Assembly (NCBI RefSeq): GCF_036961565.1
Contig: NZ_JBAMDD010000015.1
Coordinates: 45,146 to 109,145, forward strand
From: Chitinimonas sp036961565
Lineage (GTDB): Bacteria > Pseudomonadota > Gammaproteobacteria > Burkholderiales > Chitinimonadaceae
DNA length: 64,000 nt
Direction of reading: 5' to 3'
Part shown: one piece after another, positions 9,137 to 17,591 of the stretch
Layout of the letters: every line of letters begins with the position of its first letter
Numbering within the stretch: position 1 is the stretch's first letter
Translations under genes and position numbers: made by a program
Notes under the pieces: model-generated
The model's input: the letters and a program-made list of their open reading frames with translations, nothing else
Told to the model about the DNA's origin: nothing
Database searches by the model: none

Positions 9137-9188
9137 AAGTATATCTGCTCGCTAAGTGATTGATTCACAGAAAAATACGGAGACAAAC

Positions 9189-9749
9189 TTGGCCGATACC
9201 CCAAAGCGCGTGATCAAGAAGTACCCCAATCGACGCCTCTACGATACTGCCACCAGCTGCTACATCACGCTTGAGGATGTCAAACAACTGGTACTTGAAA
9301 ACGTCGAAATCGTGGTGGAAGACGCCAAGACTCACGAAGACATCACCCGTAGCGTGTTGCTCCAGATCATTCTCGAAGAAGAGAGCGGCGGGGCGCCCAT
9401 GTTTACCTACGACGTACTGACCCAGATCATCCGCTTCTACGGCCATGCCATGCAGGGGCTGATGGGCAACTACCTGGAGAAGAACCTGCAGTTGTTCAGC
9501 CAGATGCAACAGCGCCTGCAGGAGCAATCGAAGACGGTTTACGGTCAGGGTGAGAATCCCTTGGCAGGGAATGCCAATCTCTGGGGGGATTTCATGAAGT
9601 TCCAGGCCCCGGCCATGCAGAACATGATGACCAGCTATCTGGAGCAAAGCACCAATATGTTCGTGGAAATGCAGCAGCAGCTGCAGGACCGCACCAAGAA
9701 CATGTGGACTGGATTTGGCTTTCCTCCGGGTAGCAGTGATAAAAAATAG
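9189..9749 (+). CDS. phaR: PhaR, polyhydroxyalkanoate synthesis repressor
   Basis: The N-terminus carries the PHB/PHA accumulation regulator DNA-binding domain with the diagnostic KRVIKKYPNRRLYDT segment, followed by a PHB_acc domain (DITRSVLLQIILEEES) and a Gln/Met-rich helical tail that binds granules or PHA oligomers in the family. A GTG at 9156 is in frame, but TTG 9189 has GGAG six bases upstream and opens directly onto the conserved domain, so it is preferred (186 residues). PhaR senses PHA and represses phasin genes; phasin is the divergent neighbour. A terminator follows at 9775. Confidence 0.9.
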   Translation: MADTPKRVIKKYPNRRLYDTATSCYITLEDVKQLVLENVEIVVEDAKTHEDITRSVLLQIILEEESGGAPMFTYDVLTQIIRFYGHAMQGLMGNYLEKNLQLFSQMQQRLQEQSKTVYGQGENPLAGNANLWGDFMKFQAPAMQNMMTSYLEQSTNMFVEMQQQLQDRTKNMWTGFGFPPGSSDKK

Positions 9750-9774
9750 AGATCAATCCGCGCAGCGGATGAGC

Positions 9775-9804
9775 AAAAGGCGTGTCTGCGGATGCGCCTT
9801 TTTT
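9775..9804 (+). terminator. Rho-independent terminator of phaR
   Basis: AAAAGGCG and CGCCTTTTTT frame a 12-base loop (TGTCTGCGGATG), giving a stem with built-in A and T tracts 25 bases after the phaR stop. Confidence 0.8.
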
Positions 9805-9910
9805 GTTGCCGACTACCCCGTTTGGGTATCGGTGTGCGGCTTGCTAGCGTAAAAGCAACAGCAGGGGGTTTGAAAGTACCTTGCCTCTTACTGAGCCCTA
9901 TGGAGTGTCC

Positions 9911-10918
9911 ATGAGCGATGTAACATCCCTAGTCATGAATAGCCCTGTCCTACCACAGCCAAGCGCCGCGCTATCTGGGCTCACCGAGCTGCCAGAGCCT
10001 GCGCTCATCTATCAGCGGATCACCTCGCTGCTCTACCGCGAAGAGCCCAACCCCCGTCGACATGCCAGCACGCTGGCGAATGCGCTGAACGTAGACAAGA
10101 AGACGGTGAGTCGCTGGAGCAGCGATGGGGTTCGCAATGTCGAAGACATGATGGCCATCTGCCAGGCATTCGCGGTACCCCCTTCGGTCTTGCTGGCGCC
10201 GGTGATCGAGGGAACACAGATGGTGGATTGCCTGATCTCGGTGAACGGGACGGAATGCCAGGGGCGAGCCTGGATATCCTTGCACCCCTTGCCTACAGAT
10301 AAGGCCAGCGCCATGGTGTGCAGGCCAGGGGAAGGGCGTTTCTGGCGGCTGGAGGCCTGCGGTAGCGGCCCACGTGAAACGGCGCACGTGGCCTATTATG
10401 TGGATTCGCTGTGCGAGACCCGCAAGACTGAACCGCGTATCGCGGTGTGCTTGCCTGGCCGCGCACCACTCTCCAACGAACTTGCGACGAAACTGCAACT
10501 GTATCATTGCCAGACGGTAGAATATGCCTCTGGTACGGCGCTGCTGGAGGCCATGCAGCGCTCGCCCCTGCAGATGATCGCCCAGTCTGCTGCCCGCGCG
10601 ATGGCAGACTTGGACAGCAACCCCAGCTATGCCCGCTATGAAGCGACGCGCGCTTTGCTACGCCAGTTCGATATCTGGCATGTGGAGGGTGACTCGCAGG
10701 TGGCTGAGCAGTTCAAGCAGGCCCCCAACCTCCTGATCGTGCATGAGTCACTGTCGGACTGGCCGGTGTTTGTTCAAGCTGTTCGTGCAGCCTGTGGCCG
10801 CTACGTGCCTGCGCTCGTGTTGTGCGCGGAACCTCCGCAGCCCCGCCTAATCGAAGGCCACTATTTTTGCTCCATCCAGTTGGCCGATGTGCTCGGTATG
10901 ATACGTAGACTGGTTTAA
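9911..10918 (+). CDS. HTH regulator, BetR-like, with degenerate receiver-like C-terminus
   Basis: 335 residues. Residues about 35-95 form a helix-turn-helix with an N-terminal YQRITSLLYREE lead-in and ASTLANALNVDKKTVSRW recognition unit, the layout of BetR-domain regulators. The middle (100-200) is unrecognised. The last 100 residues (FDIWHVEGDS...LIVHESLSDWPVFVQAVRAACG...VPALVLCA) look like a response-regulator fold without a convincing phosphoacceptor. ATG 9911 has GGAG five bases upstream; the earlier TTG at 9881 is not preferred. It is the first gene of a tight three-gene unit with a membrane microprotein and a LuxR solo. The BetR assignment is by pattern and moderately sure. Confidence 0.65.
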   Translation: MSDVTSLVMNSPVLPQPSAALSGLTELPEPALIYQRITSLLYREEPNPRRHASTLANALNVDKKTVSRWSSDGVRNVEDMMAICQAFAVPPSVLLAPVIEGTQMVDCLISVNGTECQGRAWISLHPLPTDKASAMVCRPGEGRFWRLEACGSGPRETAHVAYYVDSLCETRKTEPRIAVCLPGRAPLSNELATKLQLYHCQTVEYASGTALLEAMQRSPLQMIAQSAARAMADLDSNPSYARYEATRALLRQFDIWHVEGDSQVAEQFKQAPNLLIVHESLSDWPVFVQAVRAACGRYVPALVLCAEPPQPRLIEGHYFCSIQLADVLGMIRRLV

Positions 10919-10940
10919 CCCCTTAGACAAAGGAATAGTC

Positions 10941-11090
10941 GTGATTGAACTCTTTATCCTGTTGCTGATCAACCTGCTCGGCGTCACTACCCCTAGCCCC
11001 GCTACAGAACAGCCTAAGGAGCAAGCACCCGCTGGGCTTGTGCAGCCACAGGGCGATACGCCGCAGCCTATCATCAACCCAGGCGTATAA
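10941..11090 (+). CDS. 49-residue single-span membrane microprotein
   Basis: A GTG start with AAAGGAA six bases upstream opens a 49-codon gene that ends ten bases before the LuxR-type gene and starts 22 bases after the BetR-like gene. The product begins with a hydrophobic segment (MIELFILLLINLLGV) and continues with a Pro/Gln/Ala-rich hydrophilic tail ending in IINPGV, so it looks like a membrane-anchored or secreted small protein. No homologue is known to me. Its spacing and ribosome site make it likely to be translated. It could be a signalling or sensor component for the flanking regulators, but that is inference. Confidence 0.6.
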   Translation: MIELFILLLINLLGVTTPSPATEQPKEQAPAGLVQPQGDTPQPIINPGV

Positions 11091-11099
11091 AGTTTGGCC

Positions 11100-11804
11100 A
11101 TGGAAGCACTGCGCGACTCGTTGGGGCATGTGAGGCTGGCGGATGAGCTGGCTGACCAGATTTCTGCCATGGCGAGTGAGCTGGGCTTCCGCAATTTTAT
11201 GCTGGGTTATGTCAATCCGACACTATCCAACACACCGTTCTGGATAGATCGCATGCCAAGTCGTACCTGGGATGCCGGTACTGTTGTGGCAAGAGATCCA
11301 GTGACGACTGAAGTGGTAGCCACCACGGCGCCCAAAACTATTATATGGACAGCAGAGACCTACGCTTCGGCGGGCGCGGCGGATTTATGGGAGCTGGGTA
11401 ACTCGATAGGCATACACAATGGTGTGGTGCATGCTGCACGCCCCGGTGGCCGGCGGCGCATGATGCTGAGCATGGATCGCGATGCAGCCTTCGATGGTAC
11501 GCTGGAACAGCAGATCACCCAGGCCAAACAGCTGGCTTATTTTACCGACATGCTGGCAGGGACAGTCATTACCCTGTTCGATACGCAAGACCAGATCGAA
11601 GCCGATTTAAGCAAGACCGAATTGGAAGCGCTTAAATGGGTGTTTGGCTTTGGTTATTCTGCGATTGAAATTGCAGAGCGATTGCATATCTCTTATCTTG
11701 CGGCGCGGCAATTGCTACAAAGTGCTACCGAGAAAATTGGCGCAGGGAATTACATACAGGCCAGTATGGTCGCGGCGCGCTATGGTGCGCTAGGGGCGGT
11801 TTGA
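11100..11804 (+). CDS. LuxR-type quorum-sensing regulator (LuxR solo)
   Basis: 234 residues with an N-terminal autoinducer-binding-type domain (about 10-160) and a C-terminal LuxR/GerE helix-turn-helix (LSKTELEALKWVFGFGYSAI ... AARQLLQSATEKIGAGNYIQ, about 170-230). The conserved D-P of the ligand pocket is present (RDPVT), but the site nine residues before it, normally Tyr, is Trp, and the site thirteen before it, normally Trp, is Pro. No luxI-like synthase is seen in the window. An in-frame TTG at 11094 is an alternative start. The protein probably senses a non-standard signal. Confidence 0.75.
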   Translation: MEALRDSLGHVRLADELADQISAMASELGFRNFMLGYVNPTLSNTPFWIDRMPSRTWDAGTVVARDPVTTEVVATTAPKTIIWTAETYASAGAADLWELGNSIGIHNGVVHAARPGGRRRMMLSMDRDAAFDGTLEQQITQAKQLAYFTDMLAGTVITLFDTQDQIEADLSKTELEALKWVFGFGYSAIEIAERLHISYLAARQLLQSATEKIGAGNYIQASMVAARYGALGAV

Positions 11805-11927
11805 TAGGTGGGGCCGTAGCAATAAAACGCTGCGTTGATGCTCCGAGATGGCACCCAAACTCAGGTATTCTTGCCACTGAATGCGACAGTCCTAGCGAAT
11901 ACGGGCATCAACTGTCTTGCTTGGAGC

Positions 11928-11958
11928 AAGGAATTGATTTATTTCGAATCAATTCCTT
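11928..11958. repeat. Perfect 12-bp inverted repeat downstream of the LuxR solo
   Basis: AAGGAATTGATT (11928-11939) and AATCAATTCCTT (11947-11958) are perfect complements around TATTTCG. The repeat sits in a gene-free 550-bp stretch (11805-12356) that is more AT-rich than its surroundings. There is no T-tract on either side, so it is not a classic terminator. It could be a regulator-binding palindrome or an RNA hairpin. Confidence 0.6.
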
Positions 11959-12033
11959 ACATTCAAGACTCAGTCATCCTTGGATCTATATGCAATGTGT
12001 GACCTTTCCACACGCAGCGCTACCAGGAATTAG

Positions 12034-12306
12034 TTAGCATGAAGGGCAAAGGAGCCCATCTTGTTGATAAACTCGCCGAGCATCCCACACACCAGCAGCT
12101 AATGCGTCACATGGTGCCAAGTCGATGTCAGCGGCAGTCCCGTAGGTAAAGGTTTGCCTATGTCGCCCTCCGACTTCCGGATGAGGTTGCTCCATATTAA
12201 TGGAAATATCATCACTCTTACTAACACCGTGCTGTGCCATGTGATTATCAGAAGGAATGTGGTGAGGTGTAATATTATCCCCCTTTGTACCAGCCCTTTT
12301 CAGCAC
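12034..12306 (-). CDS. Doubtful small ORF with a Cys-x2-Cys tail
   Basis: An open frame of 90 codons (or 68 from an internal ATG at 12240) that ends in QQDGLLCPSC. It fills part of the otherwise empty stretch between the LuxR solo and fghA. The second half (YGTAADIDLAPCDALAAGVW) reads like protein, but no good ribosome site is visible before either start and I recognise no family. It is listed as a candidate only. Confidence 0.25.
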   Translation of the reverse strand: MLKRAGTKGDNITPHHIPSDNHMAQHGVSKSDDISINMEQPHPEVGGRHRQTFTYGTAADIDLAPCDALAAGVWDARRVYQQDGLLCPSC

Positions 12307-12356
12307 ACTATACGGTGCTACCTGACCTTCATTTGGTAAAAACTGCTTGTTTGGAA

Positions 12357-13214
12357 CTACCCCTCAGCAACCTCCCCCAGCCAGTGCGCATGAAAGCGCA
12401 GATGATCTTCGATAAAGCTCGCAATAAAGTAATAGCTATGGTCGTAGCCGGGCTGCACACGCAAGGTGATGGGCCAGCCCCGTGCCTGGGCGATGTCGGC
12501 CAGTATCTGTGGCTTAAGCTGGGTGGGCAGGAAGTTGTCCTGCTCGCCCTGGTCTATCAATAGCGGCAGGGCGTGCTGGGCATGTTGCAGCAGGTGGCAG
12601 CTGTCGTAGTCTTGCCAAGTTGTTCTATCGTCACCCAGGTATGCGGTGAATGCCTTTTGTCCCCATGGGCTGGTCGTCGGCTGGCAGATGGGGGCGAAGG
12701 CTGATGCTGCGGCATAGCGGCCTGGGTTGCGCAGGGCAATCATCAGCGCACCGTGGCCGCCCATGGAGTGGCCGCAGATGCTGCGCCGTAGCGTAACCGG
12801 GAACTCACGCTCTATCAGTGCGGGTAATTCCTCCGCCACGTAGTCGTACATGCGGTAGTGGGCAGCCCAGGGTGCTTGGGTGGCGTTCAGGTAGAAACCG
12901 GCGCCTTGGCCCAGATCGTAGCTATCGTCGTCTGCCACCTCAGTGCCACGGGGGCTGGTGTCCGGCATTACGATGGCTATGCCCAGTTCGGCGGCCATGC
13001 GCTGCGCACCGGCCTTGGTGGCGAAGTTGTCGTCGGTGCAGGTCAGGCCGGACAGCCAGTACAGCACATCTACCTTGGCGCCCTGATCACACTGCGGTGG
13101 CAGGTAGATGGCAAAGGTCATGCTGGTACCGGTGCTGGTGCTATGGTGGCGAAAGCGCTTGTGCCAGCCACCAAAGGCGCGAAAGCTGGCGATCTGTTCC
13201 AGGGCATGGCTCAT
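12357..13214 (-). CDS. fghA: S-formylglutathione hydrolase
   Basis: A 285-residue esterase-D-family alpha/beta hydrolase. The nucleophile is S150 in GHSMGGHG, with D226 (DQGEQDNF) and H259 (GYDHSYYF) as the rest of the triad. The YWLSGLTCTDDNF segment that carries the conserved Cys of the family is at about 52-64. It hydrolyses S-formylglutathione to formate and glutathione, the second step of glutathione-dependent formaldehyde detoxification. It starts 7 bases after the frmA stop, so the two genes are co-transcribed. Confidence 0.95.
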   Translation of the reverse strand: MSHALEQIASFRAFGGWHKRFRHHSTSTGTSMTFAIYLPPQCDQGAKVDVLYWLSGLTCTDDNFATKAGAQRMAAELGIAIVMPDTSPRGTEVADDDSYDLGQGAGFYLNATQAPWAAHYRMYDYVAEELPALIEREFPVTLRRSICGHSMGGHGALMIALRNPGRYAAASAFAPICQPTTSPWGQKAFTAYLGDDRTTWQDYDSCHLLQHAQHALPLLIDQGEQDNFLPTQLKPQILADIAQARGWPITLRVQPGYDHSYYFIASFIEDHLRFHAHWLGEVAEG

Positions 13215-13221
13215 GCTAGTC

Positions 13222-14346
13222 TTACTTGGCGTAATGGATGACGGAGCGGATGGACTTACCTGCGTGCATCAGCTCGAAGGCGGTGTTGATCTCCTCGAGC
13301 GGCATGGTATGGGTGATGAAATCATCCAACCGGAATTCGCCGGCCAGGTAGCGCTCGACATACTGCGGCAACTCGGTGCGGCCACGCACGCCACCAAAGG
13401 CGGAGCCGCGCCAGACTCGGCCGGTTACCAGCTGGAAGGGGCGGGTGGCAATTTCGGCGCCTGCTTCGGCCACACCAATGATGACGGACTCCCCCCAACC
13501 CTTGTGGCAGCACTCCAGGGCCGAGCGCATGACGTTGACGTTGCCTATGCACTCGAACGAGAAGTCCACGCCACCACTGGTCATCTCGACAATGACATCC
13601 TGTATGGGCTTGTCGAAATCCTTGGGGTTGATGAGGTCGGTCGCGCCAAGTTGTTTGGCCAGGGCAAATTTATCGGTATTGATATCTATGCCGATGATGC
13701 GGCTGGCGCCAGCCATGCGGGCGCCGATCACGGCTGAGAGGCCAATGCCACCCAGGCCGAAGATGGCTACGGTATCGCCTTGCTTGACCTTGGCGGTATT
13801 GATGACAGCCCCCATGCCAGTAGTGACACCGCAGCCCAGCAGACAGATTTCTTCCAGTGGTGCTTCGGGGTTGACCTTGGCGAGGGCAATTTCGGGCACC
13901 ACGGTGTATTCGGAGAAGGTGGAGGTACCCATGTAGTGGTAGATGGGCTTGCCGTCCTTGTAGAACCTGGTCGTCCCATCTGGCATCAAACCTTTGCCCT
14001 GGGTGGCTCGGATAGCCTGGCAGAGATTGGTCTTGCCCGATTTACAGAACTTGCATTCACGGCATTCCGGGGTGTAGAGCGGAATAACATGGTCACCCAC
14101 GGCCACGCTGCTGACGCCTTCACCCAGTGCCTCGACGATGCCGGCGCCTTCGTGCCCAAGGATGGCTGGAAAGACGCCTTCGGAATCCTTGCCTTCGAGC
14201 GTGTAGGCATCAGTGTGGCAGACACCGCTGGCTACGATGCGCACCAGCACCTCGCCTTTCTGTGGCGGCATCAGATCGACCTCTTCGATGCTCAGGGGCT
14301 GATTGGGGGCCCAGGCAACGGCTGCACGGGTTTTGATCATCTTCAT
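13222..14346 (-). CDS. frmA: S-(hydroxymethyl)glutathione dehydrogenase (class III alcohol dehydrogenase)
   Basis: 374 residues, the usual length. The catalytic zinc site is built from C43 (GVCHTD) and H65 (GHEGAG); the structural zinc site uses C95, C98, C101 and C109. The NAD-binding GLGGIGL motif lies near residue 200. A GAGG site lies seven bases before ATG 14346. The enzyme oxidises the spontaneous formaldehyde-glutathione adduct to S-formylglutathione, which the downstream fghA product hydrolyses. No FrmR-type repressor gene is adjacent. Confidence 0.95.
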   Translation of the reverse strand: MKMIKTRAAVAWAPNQPLSIEEVDLMPPQKGEVLVRIVASGVCHTDAYTLEGKDSEGVFPAILGHEGAGIVEALGEGVSSVAVGDHVIPLYTPECRECKFCKSGKTNLCQAIRATQGKGLMPDGTTRFYKDGKPIYHYMGTSTFSEYTVVPEIALAKVNPEAPLEEICLLGCGVTTGMGAVINTAKVKQGDTVAIFGLGGIGLSAVIGARMAGASRIIGIDINTDKFALAKQLGATDLINPKDFDKPIQDVIVEMTSGGVDFSFECIGNVNVMRSALECCHKGWGESVIIGVAEAGAEIATRPFQLVTGRVWRGSAFGGVRGRTELPQYVERYLAGEFRLDDFITHTMPLEEINTAFELMHAGKSIRSVIHYAK

Positions 14347-14448
14347 GGTGGTGCCTCAGTGGGAGGGAATGGCCAGATTCTAATGGGAACTGACCTGGGC
14401 TGGTGGTCTAGCGACTTTCTGGATGATGGCCACACCGCAAGATGCCGC

Positions 14449-16011
14449 CTATGCCCGGCGCGGATACCCTGTTATCTCGCGTATGGCGTGGTAGAGCGGT
14501 TGCAGGCGTTCGTACATCCGTTTGTACACCCTGGGGTAGAGCTGCTGGTAGATGGCGGCGTGCTCGGCCACGGGCTCGAATACCTTGCCTACACGGGTCA
14601 TGTTGTGGATGGCGGTATCGAAATCAGGGTGCAGGCCGAGTGCAACCGCGCCGAGGATGGCAGCGCCCAGGCCGCTGGTTTCGTATAGATGGGGGCGTTC
14701 GCACGGCAGGTTGAATACGTCGGCGGTGATCTGCATGGCGGCGTCGCTTTGTGAGCCGCCACCTGAGATGCGTACACGTTTGATGGCGACGCCACTGCGC
14801 GTGGCGATGCGCTCGCCGGCTTCGCGTAGTGCGTAGGCCAGGCCTTCCAGGATGGCGCGGTAGAGGTGGGCACGGGTGTGGACGTCGCCAAAGCCGATGA
14901 TGGCGCCTTTGGCCTCGGGGCCGGGCACCTTGATGCCGGGGTTCCAGAAGGGTTGCAGCATCAGTCCTTGGGCGCCGGGAGGCACGGCGTTGACCAGATC
15001 ATCAAACAGGCTTTCGACGGCGACACCGCTGCTCTCGGCAGTCAGGCGCTCCTGCAGGCCGAATTGTTCCTTGAACCAGCTCACCATCCAGAAGCCACGG
15101 GTAATCTGTACTTCGGTGTTGTAGTGGCCGGGCAGCGCAGCAGGGTAGGGTGGCACAAAGGGCGTGGCCTCGACGTAGCGCTCGGTGGTGGTATTGATGG
15201 TGGCGGCGGTGCCGAAGGACAAGCAGGCTGTCTCCGGGCTGATGCAGCCGGCGCCCAGGACTTCGCAGGCTTTGTCGGCTGCACCGGCGATGACGGGCAG
15301 GCCTTCGGGTATGCCGGTATCGGCGGCGGTCTGCGCCGTGACCTTGCCTATGATGGTACCGCTGGCGGCAAGCTCGGGCAGCATGCAGGGCGAGATGGGC
15401 ATGGCTTGCCATTTCCAGTCATGCCTGGGGGCCCAGCAGCCTTTTTTGTAGTCAAAGGGCACATAGCCGACCTGGCTGCCTATCGCATCGACATAGCGGC
15501 CGGTAAAGCGGTAGTTGAGATAGCCCGAGAGCAGCAGGAATTTGTGGGTGCGAGCCCAGATATCTGGCTGATGCTGGGCTATCCAGTTGGCCTCGGCCTC
15601 GTGCAGGAAATGTCGCAGGGTGTTGTGCATGCCAATGGCGCGGAACAGCAGCCGCCACCACCAGGAGAGCTTGGGCAGTTTGTCGGCACGGCGCTGATCC
15701 AGCCACAGGATGGCCGGGCGCAGTGGCTTGCCGTCAGCGTCCAGGTTGACCACTGTGCCACGCTGGGTGGTGATGACCACACCCCTTATGGCGGATTTGG
15801 GCACGCTGGTATTGGCCCACAGGTGCTGGCAGGCGCGGCTAAGGGCGTGCCAGAAGTCTTCGGGGTCGTTCTCTACCCAGCCCGGTTGGGGCGATTGATA
15901 GGTATCGATGCTGACCTGGGCTTTATCGACCAGGTTGCCGTGCAGGTCGAACAACAGCGCCCGGACGCTTTGTGTGCCGTTATCGATGGCGAGCAGGTAA
16001 TCGTTGCTCAT
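14449..16011 (-). CDS. FGGY-family carbohydrate kinase
   Basis: 520 residues with the ribonuclease-H-like ATPase fold of the FGGY family: the N-terminal phosphate-1 motif DNGTQSVRALLFD at about 8-20, the ADKACEVLG segment near 245, and the C-terminal adenosine-binding motif ISGGGSQSDAAMQ near 420. ATG 16011 overlaps the upstream stop by four bases (ATGA); the longer frame to 16125 lies inside the upstream gene. Family members phosphorylate sugars or polyols such as glycerol or xylulose; the substrate here is unknown. The neighbouring GlpD-like and alkylglycerone-phosphate-synthase-like genes suggest a glycerol-like or ether-linked glyceryl substrate. Confidence 0.88.
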   Translation of the reverse strand: MSNDYLLAIDNGTQSVRALLFDLHGNLVDKAQVSIDTYQSPQPGWVENDPEDFWHALSRACQHLWANTSVPKSAIRGVVITTQRGTVVNLDADGKPLRPAILWLDQRRADKLPKLSWWWRLLFRAIGMHNTLRHFLHEAEANWIAQHQPDIWARTHKFLLLSGYLNYRFTGRYVDAIGSQVGYVPFDYKKGCWAPRHDWKWQAMPISPCMLPELAASGTIIGKVTAQTAADTGIPEGLPVIAGAADKACEVLGAGCISPETACLSFGTAATINTTTERYVEATPFVPPYPAALPGHYNTEVQITRGFWMVSWFKEQFGLQERLTAESSGVAVESLFDDLVNAVPPGAQGLMLQPFWNPGIKVPGPEAKGAIIGFGDVHTRAHLYRAILEGLAYALREAGERIATRSGVAIKRVRISGGGSQSDAAMQITADVFNLPCERPHLYETSGLGAAILGAVALGLHPDFDTAIHNMTRVGKVFEPVAEHAAIYQQLYPRVYKRMYERLQPLYHAIREITGYPRRA

Positions 16012-17591
16012 GGTGCGCTTTCGGTTCTGGTGGGTGGCAGGCTGTAGTGGCGGGCGATCAACTGCTGATAGCGCAGCAGCTCTGCCTCCCAGTGTGCATC
16101 GGTCCAGCCTAGTTCGGGCTGGCACAGGGCGCGTATACGGGCCTGATGATCCAGCCCCCCACGGGGCAGCAAGATGCCCAGCCGGGTGCGCCGTAGCAAT
16201 AGATCATCAAGGTGAACCACAGACTCCGCCCTGGCGGCGCGTTGGAGTTCCTGCCACAGGGTATGGGTGCCGGGCACAAAGGCCAGGGTATCGGCTGTGG
16301 CGGCATCGGCGACCTCGGCAGCGTGCGGGCCATAGCGCGCGCGCAAGCGCTGGGCCATGGCTCCTGCCAACTGCGGCGGCAGGCTGCTGGCGGCACTGAA
16401 AACCGGGGCTGTGCTGGGCTGGTACGGCCGCCCCATGCGCTTGGCGGCCAGTGCCAGCGCATCTTGCGCCATCAGGCGGAAGGTGGTGAGTTTGCCACCC
16501 GTCAGGGTGATCAGTCCTTGCTCATCTAGTACCACATGGTCGCGGCCGGCGCTGGATGGGCTGCTGCCACCTTCATCCACCACCGGGCGCACGCCGGCAT
16601 AGCAGGCTGAGACATCGGCCCGGCCTAGCTGGACGGCGGGGAACTGGTCGTTGACTGCCGCCAGCAGGTAGTCGACTTCGGCATCGGTAATGCTGGCTTC
16701 GGTATCGAGATCGCCGGCATGGTCCAGGTCGGTGGTGCCGATCAGGGTGGCGCCTTCCCAAGGGTAGAAGAACACTGGTCGACCGTCGCGTGGGTGCATC
16801 AGGCTGACCGCCTGGGCGACCGGCAGGCGCCAGAAGGGAATGACCAGATGGCTGCCGCGCAAGGGGCGCAACATGGGCTTGCGGCCCAGGCTGGCGCGCA
16901 GGCGGTCGGCCCAGGCACCGGTGGCATTGATCACGGTGCGAGCCTGCACGGCGATTTGCTTCCCGGTTTCCAGGTCTTCCAGCACCATGCCTGCCAACTG
17001 GCCGTGCGCAATGATGGGGGTGCGGGCGGCCAGGTAGTTGATGGCGATGCCGCCATCATGCTCGGCTTCTTCCAGCACCCGCCAGACCAGCCTGGCATCG
17101 TCGGTCTTGGCATCGCGGTAGACCATGCCACCTCGCAGCTTGTCGGGTGCCAACCCTGGGGCCAGTTGAGCGACGGCCTGGCTGCTGCAATAGGCGTGGC
17201 TGTTTTCTCCCGCCATGTGGTCGTAGATGGCCAGGCCCAGCTGGAACAGCCAGCGGCCCGGCTGCCGGCCTTTGCAGTCGGCAAACAGAAAGCTTTGCGG
17301 CTCGATCAGCTCTGGTGCCTCACGCATCAGGCGCTGCCGTTCATGCACCGAATGCAAGGTGGTGCGGAACTGCCCTTCCTTGAGGTAGCGCAGGCCGCCG
17401 TGCACCAGCTTGGAGGAGCGGCTGGAGGTGCCCCAGGCGAAGTCCCGCTGCTCGATCAGCAGGACTTTCCAGCCCAGTCGGGCCGCCTCGCGCAGCACAC
17501 CGGCACCGCTGATGCCACCGCCGATGACCAGCAGGTCCCAATCGGTGATGCCCAGTCGGCTCAGCTTGTCCTGGCGGCTCAGACGTTCCAC
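16008..17591 (-). CDS. FAD-dependent glycerol-3-phosphate dehydrogenase family protein (GlpD-like)
   Basis: 527 residues from GTG 17591. It has a Rossmann FAD motif LLVIGGGISGAGVLREAA at about 20-37, the GlpD-type SSKLVHGGLRYL segment and the LTGGKLTTFRLMA motif near 385, plus a C-terminal DAO_C domain. The start overlaps the end of the upstream gene by 13 bases, with AGGATGG as a ribosome site, so the operon is translationally coupled. GlpD enzymes oxidise sn-glycerol 3-phosphate to dihydroxyacetone phosphate and pass electrons to quinone. Whether this protein acts on free glycerol 3-phosphate or a substituted form is open, given its neighbours. Confidence 0.88.
   Translation of the reverse strand: MERLSRQDKLSRLGITDWDLLVIGGGISGAGVLREAARLGWKVLLIEQRDFAWGTSSRSSKLVHGGLRYLKEGQFRTTLHSVHERQRLMREAPELIEPQSFLFADCKGRQPGRWLFQLGLAIYDHMAGENSHAYCSSQAVAQLAPGLAPDKLRGGMVYRDAKTDDARLVWRVLEEAEHDGGIAINYLAARTPIIAHGQLAGMVLEDLETGKQIAVQARTVINATGAWADRLRASLGRKPMLRPLRGSHLVIPFWRLPVAQAVSLMHPRDGRPVFFYPWEGATLIGTTDLDHAGDLDTEASITDAEVDYLLAAVNDQFPAVQLGRADVSACYAGVRPVVDEGGSSPSSAGRDHVVLDEQGLITLTGGKLTTFRLMAQDALALAAKRMGRPYQPSTAPVFSAASSLPPQLAGAMAQRLRARYGPHAAEVADAATADTLAFVPGTHTLWQELQRAARAESVVHLDDLLLRRTRLGILLPRGGLDHQARIRALCQPELGWTDAHWEAELLRYQQLIARHYSLPPTRTESAP

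Noticed and set aside
11805..12037. Plus-strand 78-codon frame after the LuxR solo
   Set aside because: It runs through the perfect inverted repeat and has no ribosome site or protein-like pattern.
14866..16047. Plus-strand frame of 393 codons opposite the FGGY kinase, and 16719-17705 opposite the GlpD-like gene
   Set aside because: Gly/Val-rich antisense translations of well-supported genes, no recognisable family.
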